Of a stretch of DNA of 64,000 nucleotides, positions 1 through 12,213 are shown piece after piece; the first letter of the stretch is position 1; every line of letters starts with the position of its first letter. The stretch comes from Daucus carota subsp. sativus (lineage: Eukaryota; Streptophyta; Magnoliopsida; Apiales; Apiaceae). The DNA is taken from assembly GCF_001625215.2 (NCBI RefSeq), contig NC_030381.2, forward strand, positions 43,212,689-43,276,688. The letters run 5' to 3'. Below the pieces are notes generated by a model, which saw nothing but the letters and a program-made list of their open reading frames with translations, was not told the DNA's origin and did not search any database. A program made the position numbers and the translations under genes.

Positions 1-1129
1 CCATCATAAAAGGCTTCGACTTCAACCCCTTACCCACTCTCTTAAACACCTCATATGCCTCAGAAATTCTCCCCTCTTTAAAACACTCATTCACCATTAT
101 ATTGAAAGTATCAGAATTCACAGCCTGAACCGTCGGCGGAGTGTGATCATCTAACATTTTATTAAACAATGCCTCTGCTTCAACCTTCCTCCCATACCGA
201 AGTAAAATTTCCAAAAGCACATTACAAGTAGGCGGCACCATCCTAAACTCTCTACTCAACAAATACTTATACGCTTCCATAGCTTCCCTCTCCTTCCCTT
301 GTTTAAAAAACCATTCCATAAACGTACCACTCACAATCCCGTCATAAACCAAACACCTCTCCTTCAACTCGTCAAAAAGCTCATTCGCCTTCTCCAAATT
401 CCCCAACTCCAAAAACCCCAAAATCAAATTATTATAAACCAACGAATCCGCTCCGTGCCCTTTACTTAACATTTCCCTAAGCAAACCCATGGCTTCCCCA
501 ATTCTTCCCGCATCAACCAACCCCTTGGTCAAATGCCTATACGAAACAGCAGAAGGCGAAAAAGGCGCATTCTCAATAATATGCCTATAAACCCCTAAAG
601 CAGCATCCACATTCCCCATATCGCAATGCACATTCATCAAATAATTATAACCAACAACATTGGGAACAATATTTGACTGCTTGAAGAAATAATCAAACAA
701 CGCAATCGAGTCCTCATATCTTTTCGCCCTATGCATAGAAGCAACAACAGCATTACAAGTAAAAACAGTGGGGCGAGGATGAGAGAATACCGATTTACGG
801 GCAATTACGGAGGCGTTATCGAGATCGCCAGCACGAATGAGGGACTGGATGCGGTTGTGGAGAGAGAGGCGAGGGCCGACGAGGGAGGAGGTGGTGTCGG
901 GGAGGCGAGGGGCGTTGGGGTCACGAGGGGGGCGAGGGGTGGTGGGGTCTCGCCGGAGTGCGTGGAGAGGGGGTTCGATGCGGAGGCGGCGTTTGCGGCG
1001 GCGGCGCTCGGCGGCAGCTTCTTCGGCGGAGGAGAAGGCGAGGGTCCGGAGTGGGATTAGGAGGGTGGGGTTGTGGGGATGGGGGTGGGTGCGGGTTAGG
1101 GTGCGGAGAAGTAAGCTATAGAGTTTCAT
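1..1129 (-). CDS. Pentatricopeptide repeat protein, GRP23-like, 5' part (cut by window edge)
   Basis: An open frame of 376 codons runs from an ATG at 1129 to the left edge without a stop, so the C-terminal part lies outside the window. PPR proteins bind organellar or nuclear RNA through stacked 35-residue helical hairpins. Residues 1 to about 100 form an Arg- and Pro-rich leader with a basic run (AAAERRRRKRRLRIEPPL) and then NAPRLPDTTSSLVGPRLSLH. PPR units follow, for example TVFTCNAVVASMHRAKRY, NVVGYNYLMNVHCDMGNVD and DSLVYNNLILGFLELGNLE. From memory, the leader and repeats match Arabidopsis GRP23, a PPR protein needed for embryogenesis with a Gln-rich tail; that tail would lie outside the window. 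The first 100 codons are very GC-rich, which gives long antisense open frames that I do not regard as genes. Family sure; orthology to GRP23 probable. Confidence 0.88.
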   Translation of the reverse strand, partial: MKLYSLLLRTLTRTHPHPHNPTLLIPLRTLAFSSAEEAAAERRRRKRRLRIEPPLHALRRDPTTPRPPRDPNAPRLPDTTSSLVGPRLSLHNRIQSLIRAGDLDNASVIARKSVFSHPRPTVFTCNAVVASMHRAKRYEDSIALFDYFFKQSNIVPNVVGYNYLMNVHCDMGNVDAALGVYRHIIENAPFSPSAVSYRHLTKGLVDAGRIGEAMGLLREMLSKGHGADSLVYNNLILGFLELGNLEKANELFDELKERCLVYDGIVSGTFMEWFFKQGKEREAMEAYKYLLSREFRMVPPTCNVLLEILLRYGRKVEAEALFNKMLDDHTPPTVQAVNSDTFNIMVNECFKEGRISEAYEVFKRVGKGLKSKPFMM

Positions 1130-2195
1130 TTCAGGGAGAGAATGAGAGAGAGAGAGAGGGGGGAGGGAGATTTCAGCAGTGAGGGTTTTAGCTTTAGTTA
1201 AACCCTAGAAAATGAGAGTGAGAGGGAAATGCAAGGGTCTCTGAGTCTCTAGTTCAGCAGTTATATCATAAACCTGGAATCAGAATTAACTGCTGCATTC
1301 CGGATTTGTGAAATTTATAATTTTCTAATAAATTAAAAATATTTAGTCAATTCAAGATATAATCTGCAAATTGATGATAATAATTATTTCAGCGATTAAT
1401 CGGACAAATATAAATTACGGTTTATACACATTTTCTGTATTGATTTTTCTTTTTTGGGTGCCAGACTGTGAAATGCAATGATTTCATTAAGTTTATAATG
1501 ATATATTGAAATTAAAACTTCTGATCATATATATTCTATGTATCTATCTGTGTATAATTCATATTTGTTAATGATACCATCATATTTGTTGCACATTTGT
1601 TATTGTTGCGTGTGGTAATTCTGTCCATATGATTTTTTCACGTGTATATCCTTATCTTAAATAAATGTAATAGATTTGATTTCAAGTTAAAAAACAAATT
1701 GTATATTGGAAGTCTTGTCTGAAATAAAAATAATATGCAAGTTAGAATCAAAATTAGTATATATAAATTATATGATATAACTAAGGAACTTTGAAAATTG
1801 GGGATACAAGGCGATTGTCCTGTTTTTTTTGACACGAGTACAGAGACTCATCGTAGTATACTAATAAACAAGTATGAACAAAAAGTAACAATAGAACTCG
1901 ATTCTGTAGAGGATTTTACAAATTAGCTGTCTATCTATAGGGGATTTTACAAATTAGACGACATTTTAATCAAAGGATCCGACACAAAATTAGTGTCCTA
2001 TCGGAGTGTCGAAGTGTCCAAGTGTTCGACACGGGTACGGCAACCTAAATAGAAGAGTCGGAATAACATAACCAGGATACAGATTCACTATCAAACTACT
2101 GGACTTGGTCAACTAGCACAATTCTGCTCACATTACAGATAGGTAACCTTGAAAATCTTGCTTTAATGGAATGTTCAAGGCCCTTCACAACCCTC
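1130..2195. other. Intergenic: PPR 5' leader/promoter and MED18 3' flank
   Basis: Upstream of the PPR start (on the minus strand) lie a GA tract at about 1140-1165 and a telo-box-like AAACCCTAG at about 1199, both common near plant housekeeping starts. Around 1826-2050 there are repeated GTGTC/GACAC words typical of a decayed dispersed repeat. I see no coding region. Confidence 0.5.
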
Positions 2196-5100
2196 TTACA
2201 ATGTTGTACCTCCACCATCTGACATGAGGGATGCAGCTGCAGCCGCAGCAGTTGGAACAACCCCAGTTGAAACACCCGGTTTGGACAAATGAAGCAGCCT
2301 GCATAACAGTATAATTATCACAATGTTAACTGGCAAATGACTCAAATGTTTGTTTGGCAGACAAATGCAGTCAAGTTCCTGACATACATACCCTAATATC
2401 AGGCCTTTCAATTTAATGGCTTCTATAAGATTAAAGTTTAGAACTCTATAAGTTTCGCATAATCAACAATCACGTATCATCACTTAAAGCAGATTTTTTG
2501 ATAAAATTCCAAATGTCAACACACGTCAGAAAAAGCAACCTCAATCACAAGACAAAATTGTTTCTATGGATAAAAGAAGTAGCATATTTCCTCCCCAATT
2601 TCGTTACAGAACTCGATCTATTCATTACCTAGTAGGGATAGGAAGCCTTTTTAATATTGTCATTATTATTGCACTATAATTTCCATAATTGATAGGTTTG
2701 TTTAACATATATCTGTTTTCTAGCAGCAGGATTATATTGATTTCAGCCCGACTATAATACCTCCGGGTAGGGTTGTGTTTGTGATAAAATCAGATGAGGT
2801 CATTACTGTTTTACAATTTTCGTTATCGTCCTGCATTCATGCCTTATAACCCTTACAGGAGGTAAATGATACTGGAATATGACTTATCCCACAATTGACC
2901 CTTTAAATAATGCAGATGTCTCATTTGACAACTAAGACCAACAAATTTATGGGAGTCTGGTATTATAGTAGTAGACCTTGTTTCAGACGATAACCAATAG
3001 CCAAAGAAATATATGTGACAAAATCAGTGTTCTAAAATATGCCAGGCGGGTTAGACACCTTCTAGTAATTCATCGCTTATATGTCATAAAATCACTGTTC
3101 TAGAACACGTCAGGCGGTGAGACGGCTTCTACCTATTGATCGCTAGGCAGGGATTAATCTGAGAATTAATTGGAGATGTCTTTATATTTTTATTTAAGAT
3201 ATTTAAAATCTGCCTAAACCTGCCCAACTTTAAGCTCTTTTCCGCCTAGAACCAGCTAATTCCCATTATTTCTGAATAATTCTGATTTTTACCAAAAAAT
3301 GCCAAACTATACAATTATCACAAATATAATGTGCTTATTACCCCCGCCTAGCACCTAAGTAGTTGCCTGGACCAATTCTTTAAACAACGGATGAAATCGT
3401 CAAGTAAAAAAAAAAAAAAGCAGTCCTAACAGAGTTTAGACAAAATAAATAATTACTAGTTTCATACCTTCATGTAACCATGGAAAGACAACTTAGTTAA
3501 TATCACCGATTCAGAAAATTTTCATGTGTTACAGGTGGTATTGCTAATTTATTCCTCATATCCAGTATACAGAAAAGGGTTGCTGCAACGTTTCCTTGCA
3601 GAAGCTGGTTGCTGCATTCAAATTATATTTGTTCAAAAAGCGATGACTGGAATAGGTTGTCCCACGGTCGATCCTTTAAATAATGTTGTTGACTTGTTGT
3701 CACTTTAAGGCCTGACTAATTTATTATGATTTCATACTTAAACAAAGTCATTAAAACTTGAAAATGAAATTCAGGCAGAACAACAAAATCAAAATACTGT
3801 CCTATTATGCTTGTGAGTGCTAGCAGGATTTTTACAATGCTAACTCATTCACCAAATCCGGCGAGGCCAACTAACGGGAACAAAATAAGTCATGTGAGAC
3901 ATTCTTAGTTGGTAACAAAATCTTACAACTCTAGATAAGACTTTATTCCGCATTTTAAGAAGTTAATTTAACTTGTGAAAGAAACTTACGGAGCAAGATA
4001 TTCGCAGAATGATGACATTGCAGCAGCCACTTTACTGTAGTTCTCAGAGGTTGCAGGTGCCGTAACTTCAACCAGCTGTATTCCCGGTGTAATAGGTACA
4101 GCTTCATCAGTAGCATGCAATCTTAGCATTTTATTGACCGAAGAGACAGTAACTGTCATTTGAGCACCTCTTTGAAAATTGAAAGAAAATCCAACTCTTA
4201 GTTGCTCATGGTCTAACTTGTAGCCAAGGGCGTAGAATAAGCGGAGCACATTGTTGCTAACTTTGCTTTCTACCATAGTTCTCACATTAACTGAGATTTG
4301 TTCAGCCCCAGCACCCCTCATTGCACCACCGACATGCCTCACTCTCCTAAAGTAGATAAATTTAATAGAACTTTCTAAAGTGCAGGAACATAGATCCACC
4401 AAAAATTGACTACATAGAGGAAGAAGTATACCATGCAGGCTCAGACTGCTCTAGATCACATAAAAGTCGAACCTCGGAAGGTGAAGTACCTAAATGTCAT
4501 CCATACAGCGAACGAGAAGCTAATTAATAAGCTTCTACTATTAACATATAATATCACACAGAAACAAAAAGAGAAAGTAAAAAAGCGTGACTAACTTCGT
4601 GAACTGTATGAAATTTATTCCCTAAGACCCCATACAAAAATATCAAGACAAGATGGAAACAAGAATTACGACAGAAGAGTCATGAAAGAGAGAAAATGAT
4701 TATAAGAAAGGGTACCGTAAATCCACTATTCATCGGATAAGAGAAAAAAGAATAGAAATCTGCCCTAAATCCTGATGGTGATTACATATTTATATGGCTG
4801 GTCCTCATAACATAAAATTACAAACGGAGTAGCATCAGAACATACCAAGGTTGGGGCCACTTTTGAGGCACAATTCATGGATCTTCAAACTCTTTCTGTG
4901 AACACCACAAAGACCTTGAAGAAGGATCTCAAGGGCTTCAACATGCTGCAAGAAAAATAACATTACTATCAGAGGATATCCATACAAGCAATTACATACA
5001 TATATAACACCTTATATATTTAACACCAAACAGGTAAGGGCCTCCTCTTAAGATCCCTTTAAGCCCACTATTTTGCTTTACTGATTCCCTAAATAATACT

Positions 5101-5776
5101 ACAAATCAAACCCCTGCAAATGATTTCTAAACATAAAAATTTCAACTTCACAAAGATATTTAGGCGTCGTTTGGATCACGGATTTTATCCTGGTTAATGG
5201 AAATGAGTGATTTTCTAATACATTTTAGTACTAATTTTATTGTCATTCCCATCTGTGGCTGAACCTGGATTTCAATGAAGTAGATGGCTACAATAATAAA
5301 AAAACAAGACATATTGTAATCTGTTGAATTATATCAGGGCTAGAATATATTTTTTTTCACCGAATTTCGAAGGTTGGCTGGGGTTTCAGCCTAGTTTGCT
5401 CCCCATAGTTCCTCCTCTAATTCCGATAACCAGGTTAGAATACCACGACCCGAATAGCAAGTCACAATCAGCATGGGTCAATAAGCACTCACAAACCGCC
5501 CAATTACAAATTTACGAAAACCCGAAAAAACCCCAGATAAATCAGCATTCAGCTCCATACCCATCATTACCTATGGCTCAACCATATGATTCTGCATACA
5601 TATACTATACAAGCTTCAATTAACATTTGAACTATATTTTTTACCAAATGGGGGCTGATCATACTAATCATATATGAACAGGGAAACAAGAATATGCGAC
5701 TTAAAAGTAAAGAATACGTATACAGACATAGATACAGTACCTGTGTCTCTATAATTCCTTGAACCACACACTCCAT
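2196..5776 (-). CDS. MED18: Mediator complex subunit 18
   Basis: MED18 is a head-module subunit of Mediator, which bridges transcription factors and RNA polymerase II in the nucleus. Five coding exons on the minus strand join in phase: 5741-5776, 4846-4945, 4432-4489, 3990-4346 and 2196-2298 (654 nt, 217 residues; the Arabidopsis protein is about 219). The protein begins MECVVQGIIETQ, continues HVEALEILLQGLCGV, then SEVRLLCDLEQSEPAW, HVGGAMRGAGAEQISVNVR, RLFYALGYKLDHEQLRVGF and PATSENYSKVAAAMSSFCEY, and ends SKPGVSTGVVPTAAAAAASL and MSDGGGTTL. Each block is a close match to plant MED18. All introns are GT-AG. Intron 4 is about 1.7 kb and carries decayed repeat sequence near 3.0-3.4 kb; intron 1 carries a short TGGATC-type transposon scar near 5160. 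It appears intact and functional. Confidence 0.96.
3020..3370. repeat. Decayed dispersed repeat in MED18 intron 4
   Basis: Two imperfect direct copies of a TTCTARAAYAYGYCAGGCGG word, starting near 3030 and 3099, are each followed by related sequence and by scattered GCCTA/TAGGC words. The opening resembles the AGTGTTCTAAAA start of the repeats at 27.8 and 47.4 kb. Probably a degraded transposable element; class not determined. Confidence 0.3.
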
Positions 5777-6666
5777 GATTCTTCTTCCGCACCGAATCAC
5801 GAAAATTCCCAAATTGATGATACTAGTGCAAGTGCAACTCCTGCGCTCTCGGTTCTTGTTTTGAATTAATGGGCTCACAAATCATAATAACGGTGGGCCG
5901 AATGGGATATTAGTGTATTTAGCCTATGTTTTATCAGGCCTAGCAAGTTCAACCGCACAATCGAGCCCGGTTTACTAGCTCGGTCCAGTTCGTGAACCGC
6001 ACGATTTGTTACAATAATACGATCCGAGTAAGAATTCATAAACCGAAACCAGCCACCCGTCCGGCCGTCTGCTGTATTTTGTTTTTTTGTCATATACTGT
6101 TTATTTTTCTAATGAAGTTTTTTTTTAAGAAAAAGAGATAATTCAATAAATAATAACCATGCAACATCTATAATGATGGAGTGGAACAAACATAGAAAAA
6201 ATTAACATGTTTGTTTTCATATCCAAGATGAGACAAATATGTTACCAAATATTTACTTTGGGTTGGGTGGAGAAGAAGAATCGATATTTAATATATAAAA
6301 GGATTATTGTCGAGGAAAGTAGTAAATATAATTGTATTTTATATTATAAATATTTACTAATTTTGGTAAACATTTACTATTTTTACTAGATTTTAAAATG
6401 TAAAGAATTAGAACGGATATTCTTCAAAAGAAAAGTGTAAGAAAAATATTTAGAGCTGAGAGAGTATGTATATAATATTATAATATAAATATTCTATATT
6501 CTATTATGATTTAAATAATATAGAAGAATTTGAGGAATAATAATATAAAATTTAAAATGTTCGAACTAATTGGAAAAAACAAAATTACGATTCATAGCGG
6601 ACCGGCTCGCATAAACTGAACCGGCCCATATTAATAACATTACTATCAGATTAAAATGTACATTTA
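5777..6666. other. Intergenic: MED18 promoter side
   Basis: Holds the MED18 upstream region. A GGCCCA word (reverse strand, near 5893) resembles the plant site II element. GGTTCA/CCGG-rich pieces at 5940-6060 and near 6600 look like two parts of one decayed repeat. The rest is AT-rich with no supported gene. Confidence 0.4.
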
Positions 6667-7127
6667 GAGGGGTGTATTCGATTGAGATTTTAATGTATTG
6701 TTTTTAGTCTATGAATTTTAATGGATTGTATGTGATTTTGATTTTGATTTTGTGCGGATTCTTGATGAAATGTCACGGAGTTGATAGGATTTAAGCACAA
6801 TGCTTCAAAATCCCATTGATTTTGGTGGGATTTCAAAAAATTTAAAATAGACTGAAGAATGTCACAAAATCCATCATTTTATGAAATGCAAAAAAATCCA
6901 TCAGCACTTGAATACCATCATATTTTGATGGATTTTAAACAATCCTAATTGAATACCATCAGATTTTAAAGCATAATTTAAAATCCCAATTGAATACCAC
7001 TAGCAAAATTTAAAATCCCAATTGAATACCCCAAAATTTTAATGGATTTCAAACAATCCCAATCGAATACCCTCGGATTTCATGAATGAAAAAAAATGCT
7101 TTAAAATCCCAATCCAATACACCTCTG
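6667..7127. mobile_element. Tourist-like MITE (PIF/Harbinger type) with internal repeats
   Basis: The two ends are inverted copies of about 24 bp (left GAGGGGTGTATTCGATTGAG, right end reading CAGAGGTGTATTGGATTGGG on the reverse strand). They are flanked by TTA at 6664-6666 and 7128-7130, the 3-bp target duplication typical of PIF/Harbinger elements. The 461-bp interior repeats the words AAAATCCCAATTGAATACC and GATTTTAAA many times. No transposase. Confidence 0.65.
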
Positions 7128-7581
7128 TTAAAATATTTAGCCCGATCATTATTTTACTAGTTCTTCTATTTCTCAGTAATTTTTAGAAATTCTTGGAAAA
7201 ACCATTGGGAGGAAATTATTTGTTACAAAACGTGACGGTTTTACCATTTTGTAAAACAAAGTGGGACGAAGACATTGCCTGGTTGTTTTACAAATTCTAG
7301 CTGTAAATTAAAACATTGATTTATATCCAGAGAGCAGTGCAAGCACCGCAAACAGTGCCACAAGTACACAAAAATTACTGCAACTTCGCAACAAAATGTA
7401 GTACTACTTTACAGTTGTAAATAGTCTGGAACTTACGATTGCATGGAAGAAACAACAAATGAATACAAACTGAACTTTAAGCTTGGTGTCTCAACAGTTA
7501 AGCCTCCCAAGATGAAACTAGAAGATAAAAAAGAAGAGAGATAGGGAGAACAGGCAAGGGTCTAAAACGAGGAAATCAACC

Positions 7582-10500
7582 TCAAGACTGAATTGCTAGA
7601 GGGACAATGGAATCAGGTTCATGGCCATGCACCCTAAAACGATATATGCATGTATGTGAAGCACTTCCATGGTTTGATGTGAAGTCGAGCCTTATCATGT
7701 CAATCACGCCAACGCCTGAGGAGTCTGATATACCAAAAGTCTGAGCATTGCTCTTCTCAAGGTCATAGGTAAATTCGGCCAGGGAAAACATTTTCTCAGC
7801 ATTACGTGTTAGATCAGTAGTTTCTTGTCCTTTGAACCATCCAGACACTCTACAGTCCTTGGGAGCACTGGACCTATCGTAAGCAACACTCTGTTCAATA
7901 AATGACCAAATGTATATTGGTTAGAAGACATGTATAGCAGTCTGTAACAGGAGAAAATAAAAATCCTTTACACATTATTGCAGCAACATTATTGCAGCAA
8001 CATCATGTGTGCTCTAACTCTATATAATATCACAACTGATGCTAAAGTCATGGATTGACGATATGTCATTCTTTTTGATTAAACACCTCAAACGTTCAAG
8101 GGGACAGCATTCCAAAAGAACTAATTAGTAATTTAGTATATGGAACCTGTCAAAAGATGACAGAAATCTCTGCCAATATTTCTCAATCCAAGGGTTATTA
8201 ACTATATGTGTAAACACACATATATAGATATGAGTCTATGACTGCAATAATAGGTCTGATTTATTGGATAATCATATAAAAATTCTCCACTACAACTAAG
8301 ATGCAGCAGTCAGTAATAAGTAATAACACAGGCTTCAATTACAATGCTTTCAAAATTTTCTGAAGAGTTAAAACAAATGACTGAGTCTTGCCCAATGAGC
8401 TCATCAAACTGATGTCCTAATTTATATGGCACGAGTTCCTATGGTAAACAATAGACTGAGAGCAGCCACTTGTCCTCAATATCATACTGTGAGGAATGAG
8501 AATATGCACAGAAGAATGTTAATAGTGTAACTCTCTCCTCTCGCTTTAGGTAACTAAAAGTGAGTAGTATATCGGAGACTGCAGGATCTAAAAACAAAAA
8601 ATCTCCAAACATTAAATGAAGGGACTTAGACCATAAGGGTGAATTTGTTGTACAAAGAACCGAACTCGTACAGACCATACTTAGTACAAGCAGTATCCCC
8701 TCTTCACTTGGCCAGCTGTTCGACAAACCTTTTTGGAAAGAAATGAAAGTTAAAGAATTTATTTCCACTGCTTGTTTCTCAATTAGTTTTTTGGAAGAGA
8801 AGGACAAGAAAGCTGAAGAATAGGAAAAGAGTAATTTGTATATTTGTCTCCCAAATCCTCCCGCTTTCAAAAAGATTTGGAGAAAAAAATTTCTCATTTT
8901 CAATTTATCTTATCCAAGATTCGAGAGCACAGTGTAAGGCATTCACTGGCAGCAAATGAAAATTGAGTAATCACATAAGCAAACTGCAGCATGATATGTC
9001 CGATGCCAGATACCACACTCAGACTTTAAGGAAATCAGCCACTGATGAGAAGATAGATCGAGTAGTTTCATATTTTGTTATATGCAGCCTACAGCAATGT
9101 GAGCAACATATAAGAACTCCACGTCTCCAAAGGTCTGCACACATATAGATGTTCCATGCATGTATTTCCATAGCAGGGGGGTTGGATACACTCACAAGGT
9201 TAGCCATTAAAATTGTCCACTGTCCAGTATGTATATATATTACTCATTATGTTTATTATCAGAAAATACTAGGGGCTTAATTCACTAAAGATTGATAACT
9301 TGTACAACTAATCAACGGATGACTGCAAAGAATTGAACCAAATGCAGATGAGCAAAGCCATCAATGAATCAGTTAATTGAGTGTTTAATATTAATCACAA
9401 AAAACTGTTAGAAATGATGTTGCAGGTGATTTGGCAAATATAAGACCTACTGTTTTAAAAAGTCATCAACAACCCAATCAGATGATTTTTCATTTCAAGT
9501 ATAATCAGATTACTTCAAACAGCAGACCAAAAGTTTATGTTCTCTTAATACAGTAGAGGTATCATTAAACTTCAAATATAATCACTTAGTAAGAGAAACC
9601 AAACTTCAAGATGCTGTCATATATGGACTTCCTACTATATATACTGGAACGACAGAAGTCTTCAACCAAGTACAGTCAGTATGATGCTATGTTACAGAAT
9701 CACAAGTAGCCACAAAAAACCAAACACAGTGCACATACATATAGCAAGAAAGTAATAGAGATACAGAGTAAAACTTACCTTGGCAACATGTTCTAACGTA
9801 ATTGCCTCGGGAACAATAGCTGTCCTGAGCTTAATCTGCACAAAACCACTACTCCCTTTCAAAGCAAAACAATCACCTGGCTCGCCAAAACTAGGTCTCA
9901 ACATCTTCCCCGAATTAGCATGAACCCCAGCTCTACCACTAATCCCTGGAAATGGAAACCCACCTTTAATCCCACCATACACCTCAGAATGCTTCACGAC
10001 ATATGCCCCACCAGATGCCAGTGCATAATCCACCCTCCCAAGCCCATCAGCAGCATGTTTCTCAATCTCCTTCCCAACCATTTCTCTTGCAACCGCCATA
10101 ACCTCATCCAAACCCCCTTTGCCATCACTCCCAGCTCTCCCCTCAAACTCCTCCAACAACCTATCAAACTCCCCTTTCGACAACCACTCATTCCCATTCA
10201 AATACCTCTCCAAACTCCCCATCCTATCGCTCACCACATCGACTTTCCCCCCCAACTTCCCTAATTCACCTCCTAGCTCAACATTCTTGTCCTCAACCTC
10301 CTTAACCTTCCTATCCAAAACCTCAACTTGCAACTGCATACCCCTCAAACTCTTACTCACAAAAACCTGAATTTCCGAAATCTTCCCATCGACATTATCC
10401 GAAAACCCCCCACTCACAAACCCCACATCATCAACCACACTATTCAAATAAACCTTCCTAACCATCTGAACTAACCCCGCAAGCAAAAGCAAAAGCACCA

Positions 10501-10810
10501 AATTCTTAGTAAACACACTGACCACAGTTTGCCATTTGGGTTTCGATATCGATTTACGATGACTCCTATAAGGTTTCGAAGTAGTACCCGAATTGGGGGC
10601 AATTGATTTCTTCACTTGAACTACTGCTTCTCTTCTTGATCGTTCAATTGACTGGCTCGAGTCTCGAGTGGGGCCCGTTTCCACGCCGCCGGAGATCGGA
10701 GAAGCGTCGGTGCCGAGCAAATCTAAGCCGGATTTCATGTCGGTAGTGACGATCGGACGACGTCGCGAGGTGGTGGGATTTGCGGTAATTGAAACTGTCG
10801 ATGCAGACAT
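7582..10810 (-). CDS. SUN: SUN-domain inner nuclear membrane protein (SUN1/SUN2 type)
   Basis: Classical SUN proteins span the inner nuclear membrane and bind KASH-type (WIP/SINE) tails in the perinuclear space, forming the LINC bridge. Two coding exons join in phase: 9779-10810 (344 codons) and 7582-7890 (102 codons plus stop), 446 residues; Arabidopsis SUN1 and SUN2 are 450-475. The order is typical: basic N-terminal nucleoplasmic tail ([20 protein letters not shown]), one membrane helix near residues 99-117 ([18 protein letters not shown]), a coiled coil at about 140-240, then the SUN domain from about 265 to the end ([82 protein letters not shown]). The junction EHVAK/SVAYDRS agrees with the family. 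The single 1.9-kb intron holds no other gene. Intact. I do not separate SUN1 from SUN2. Confidence 0.95.
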
Positions 10811-11022
10811 CGGATTAATAAGCTATATATATGTGTGTGTGTCTGTTTGTATGTACAAGATTTGGGGAAAGTGAGTGAGAGTTTAATGGAGATTTCTGTT
10901 AATTTGAATGTGGAAATGGAATGTTAAGCGAAATTTTGCAATTTGGACCCGATCCGACTCTACCCTGCCGCATTCGGGCTTACCCTCAATTCGGGTCAAG
11001 GATTTAAAAATGAAAATTTTAT
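10811..11022. promoter_or_regulatory. SUN gene upstream region
   Basis: Short leader with a TG/AT microsatellite at about 10823-10842, followed by a GC-richer stretch with two CGGGT words before the retroposon at 11023. Assigned as promoter by position only. Confidence 0.35.
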
Positions 11023-11550
11023 GTTCTTTTTCTCCCACTCTCTCTCAAAAGTCAAAACCCTAGCCTCCATCACATATTTTTGAAGGGGCTTCCATCGGTT
11101 TCCACCGGTGGAAAGCCCCGATTTCTTTTCTTCTACTTTCTTATTTTGAAATCTTATTTTCTATTCAATAAGTTCCCAATTTATTTGGGTTTTGTTAGTC
11201 TCTCCTTCTTGTGAGAGTTGGTTTGTTTTGTTTTGGTGTGTTTTTATGTTTTTCATGACCGAGGTTATAGATCGGCATGATTTTCATGGGTTTGATTCAG
11301 GTTTGAAGGTTATTATGGGATCGCATCTATGGTCGATTGTTCAGAACATTCAGGTGAAACCCAATCAGATGGAAACAAGTGTGTATATTCAAATCATCTT
11401 CAAATCGCTTAGTTGCCTCTTCAAGAAGAAAGGATTCAACAGCGATATTATTCGGCGTCTGTCCAATTTCGATTATATTTGTAGATGCCGTATGGCTTTT
11501 AATTAATGAATTGATGAATTGATTCCTTTTTATCAAAAAAAAAAAAAAAA
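11023..11550 (+). mobile_element. Retroposed insertion with poly(A) tail and target-site duplication
   Basis: The segment starts after AAAAATGAAAATTTTAT (11006-11022) and ends in a run of A (11535-11550), after which TGAAAATTTTAT returns (11551-11562). This is the signature of LINE-mediated insertion: a poly(A) tail and a duplication of at least 12 bp. The 5' part looks like a transcript leader (CTCTCTC, then AAAACCCTAG) and contains a GGGGCTTCCATCGG/CCACCGGTGGAAAGCCCC hairpin. A 104-codon open frame (11192-11506) shows no domain I recognise. It could be a short LINE derivative or a retroposed host RNA. Confidence 0.7.
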
Positions 11551-12213
11551 TGAAAATTTTATACTTGGACGTGGCAAAATCAAAACTAAATACCGGGGTC
11601 TGTCAAAAAAAAAAAAATTAAATACGGGAGGTTTTGGTTTGGATATTTTTGGATTGACCTGAAATTCACCTAAAATATCTGATCCTGACTCCGACTTAAA
11701 ATTAATCAAATTAATATATATAATATTAAACGTCATGAGTATATATTATATAAATAATTATATGTTATATTATTTTTTAATTATTCATTATTTAATTTAA
11801 TAAATATTTTATTCTATGATAATACAAAAATAGTACAAGTTGATGGAGGAATTTGGTTATCAATAAAAATGAGATTCGTAGTTAGAATTAAGATTTATAA
11901 CAATGGTTTATTTGTCGGGTTGTAGTCATTGATTTCAAACACATCAACAACTTAATATACTACTCTTTCTCAAAAAACTTAATATATTACTCTTATATTT
12001 ATATTTTTTCGACGGCTATACATGTATATTATTCATCCTAATCTGGTATTGTAATATACTGGTCAAATAATCTTCTTCTCTCAAACGTGATATGAAATTG
12101 GTGTGATAATTTATAATTTAGATTTTGAAGTGAGATGAAATGAGGTTATCTTTAATCTATGATTCAAAATTTAAATAAATTTTAAAGATATCAGCGAGGA
12201 GTTGGTTGTTCTT

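Noticed and set aside
731-1182. Three overlapping Gly/Arg-rich + strand open frames
   Set aside because: They are antisense to the GC-rich first exon of the PPR gene, have low-complexity composition and no family similarity.
9920-10370. Several + strand frames rich in Ser, Pro and Asn
   Set aside because: They are antisense shadows of the SUN protein coding exon, which has clear domain matches on the other strand.
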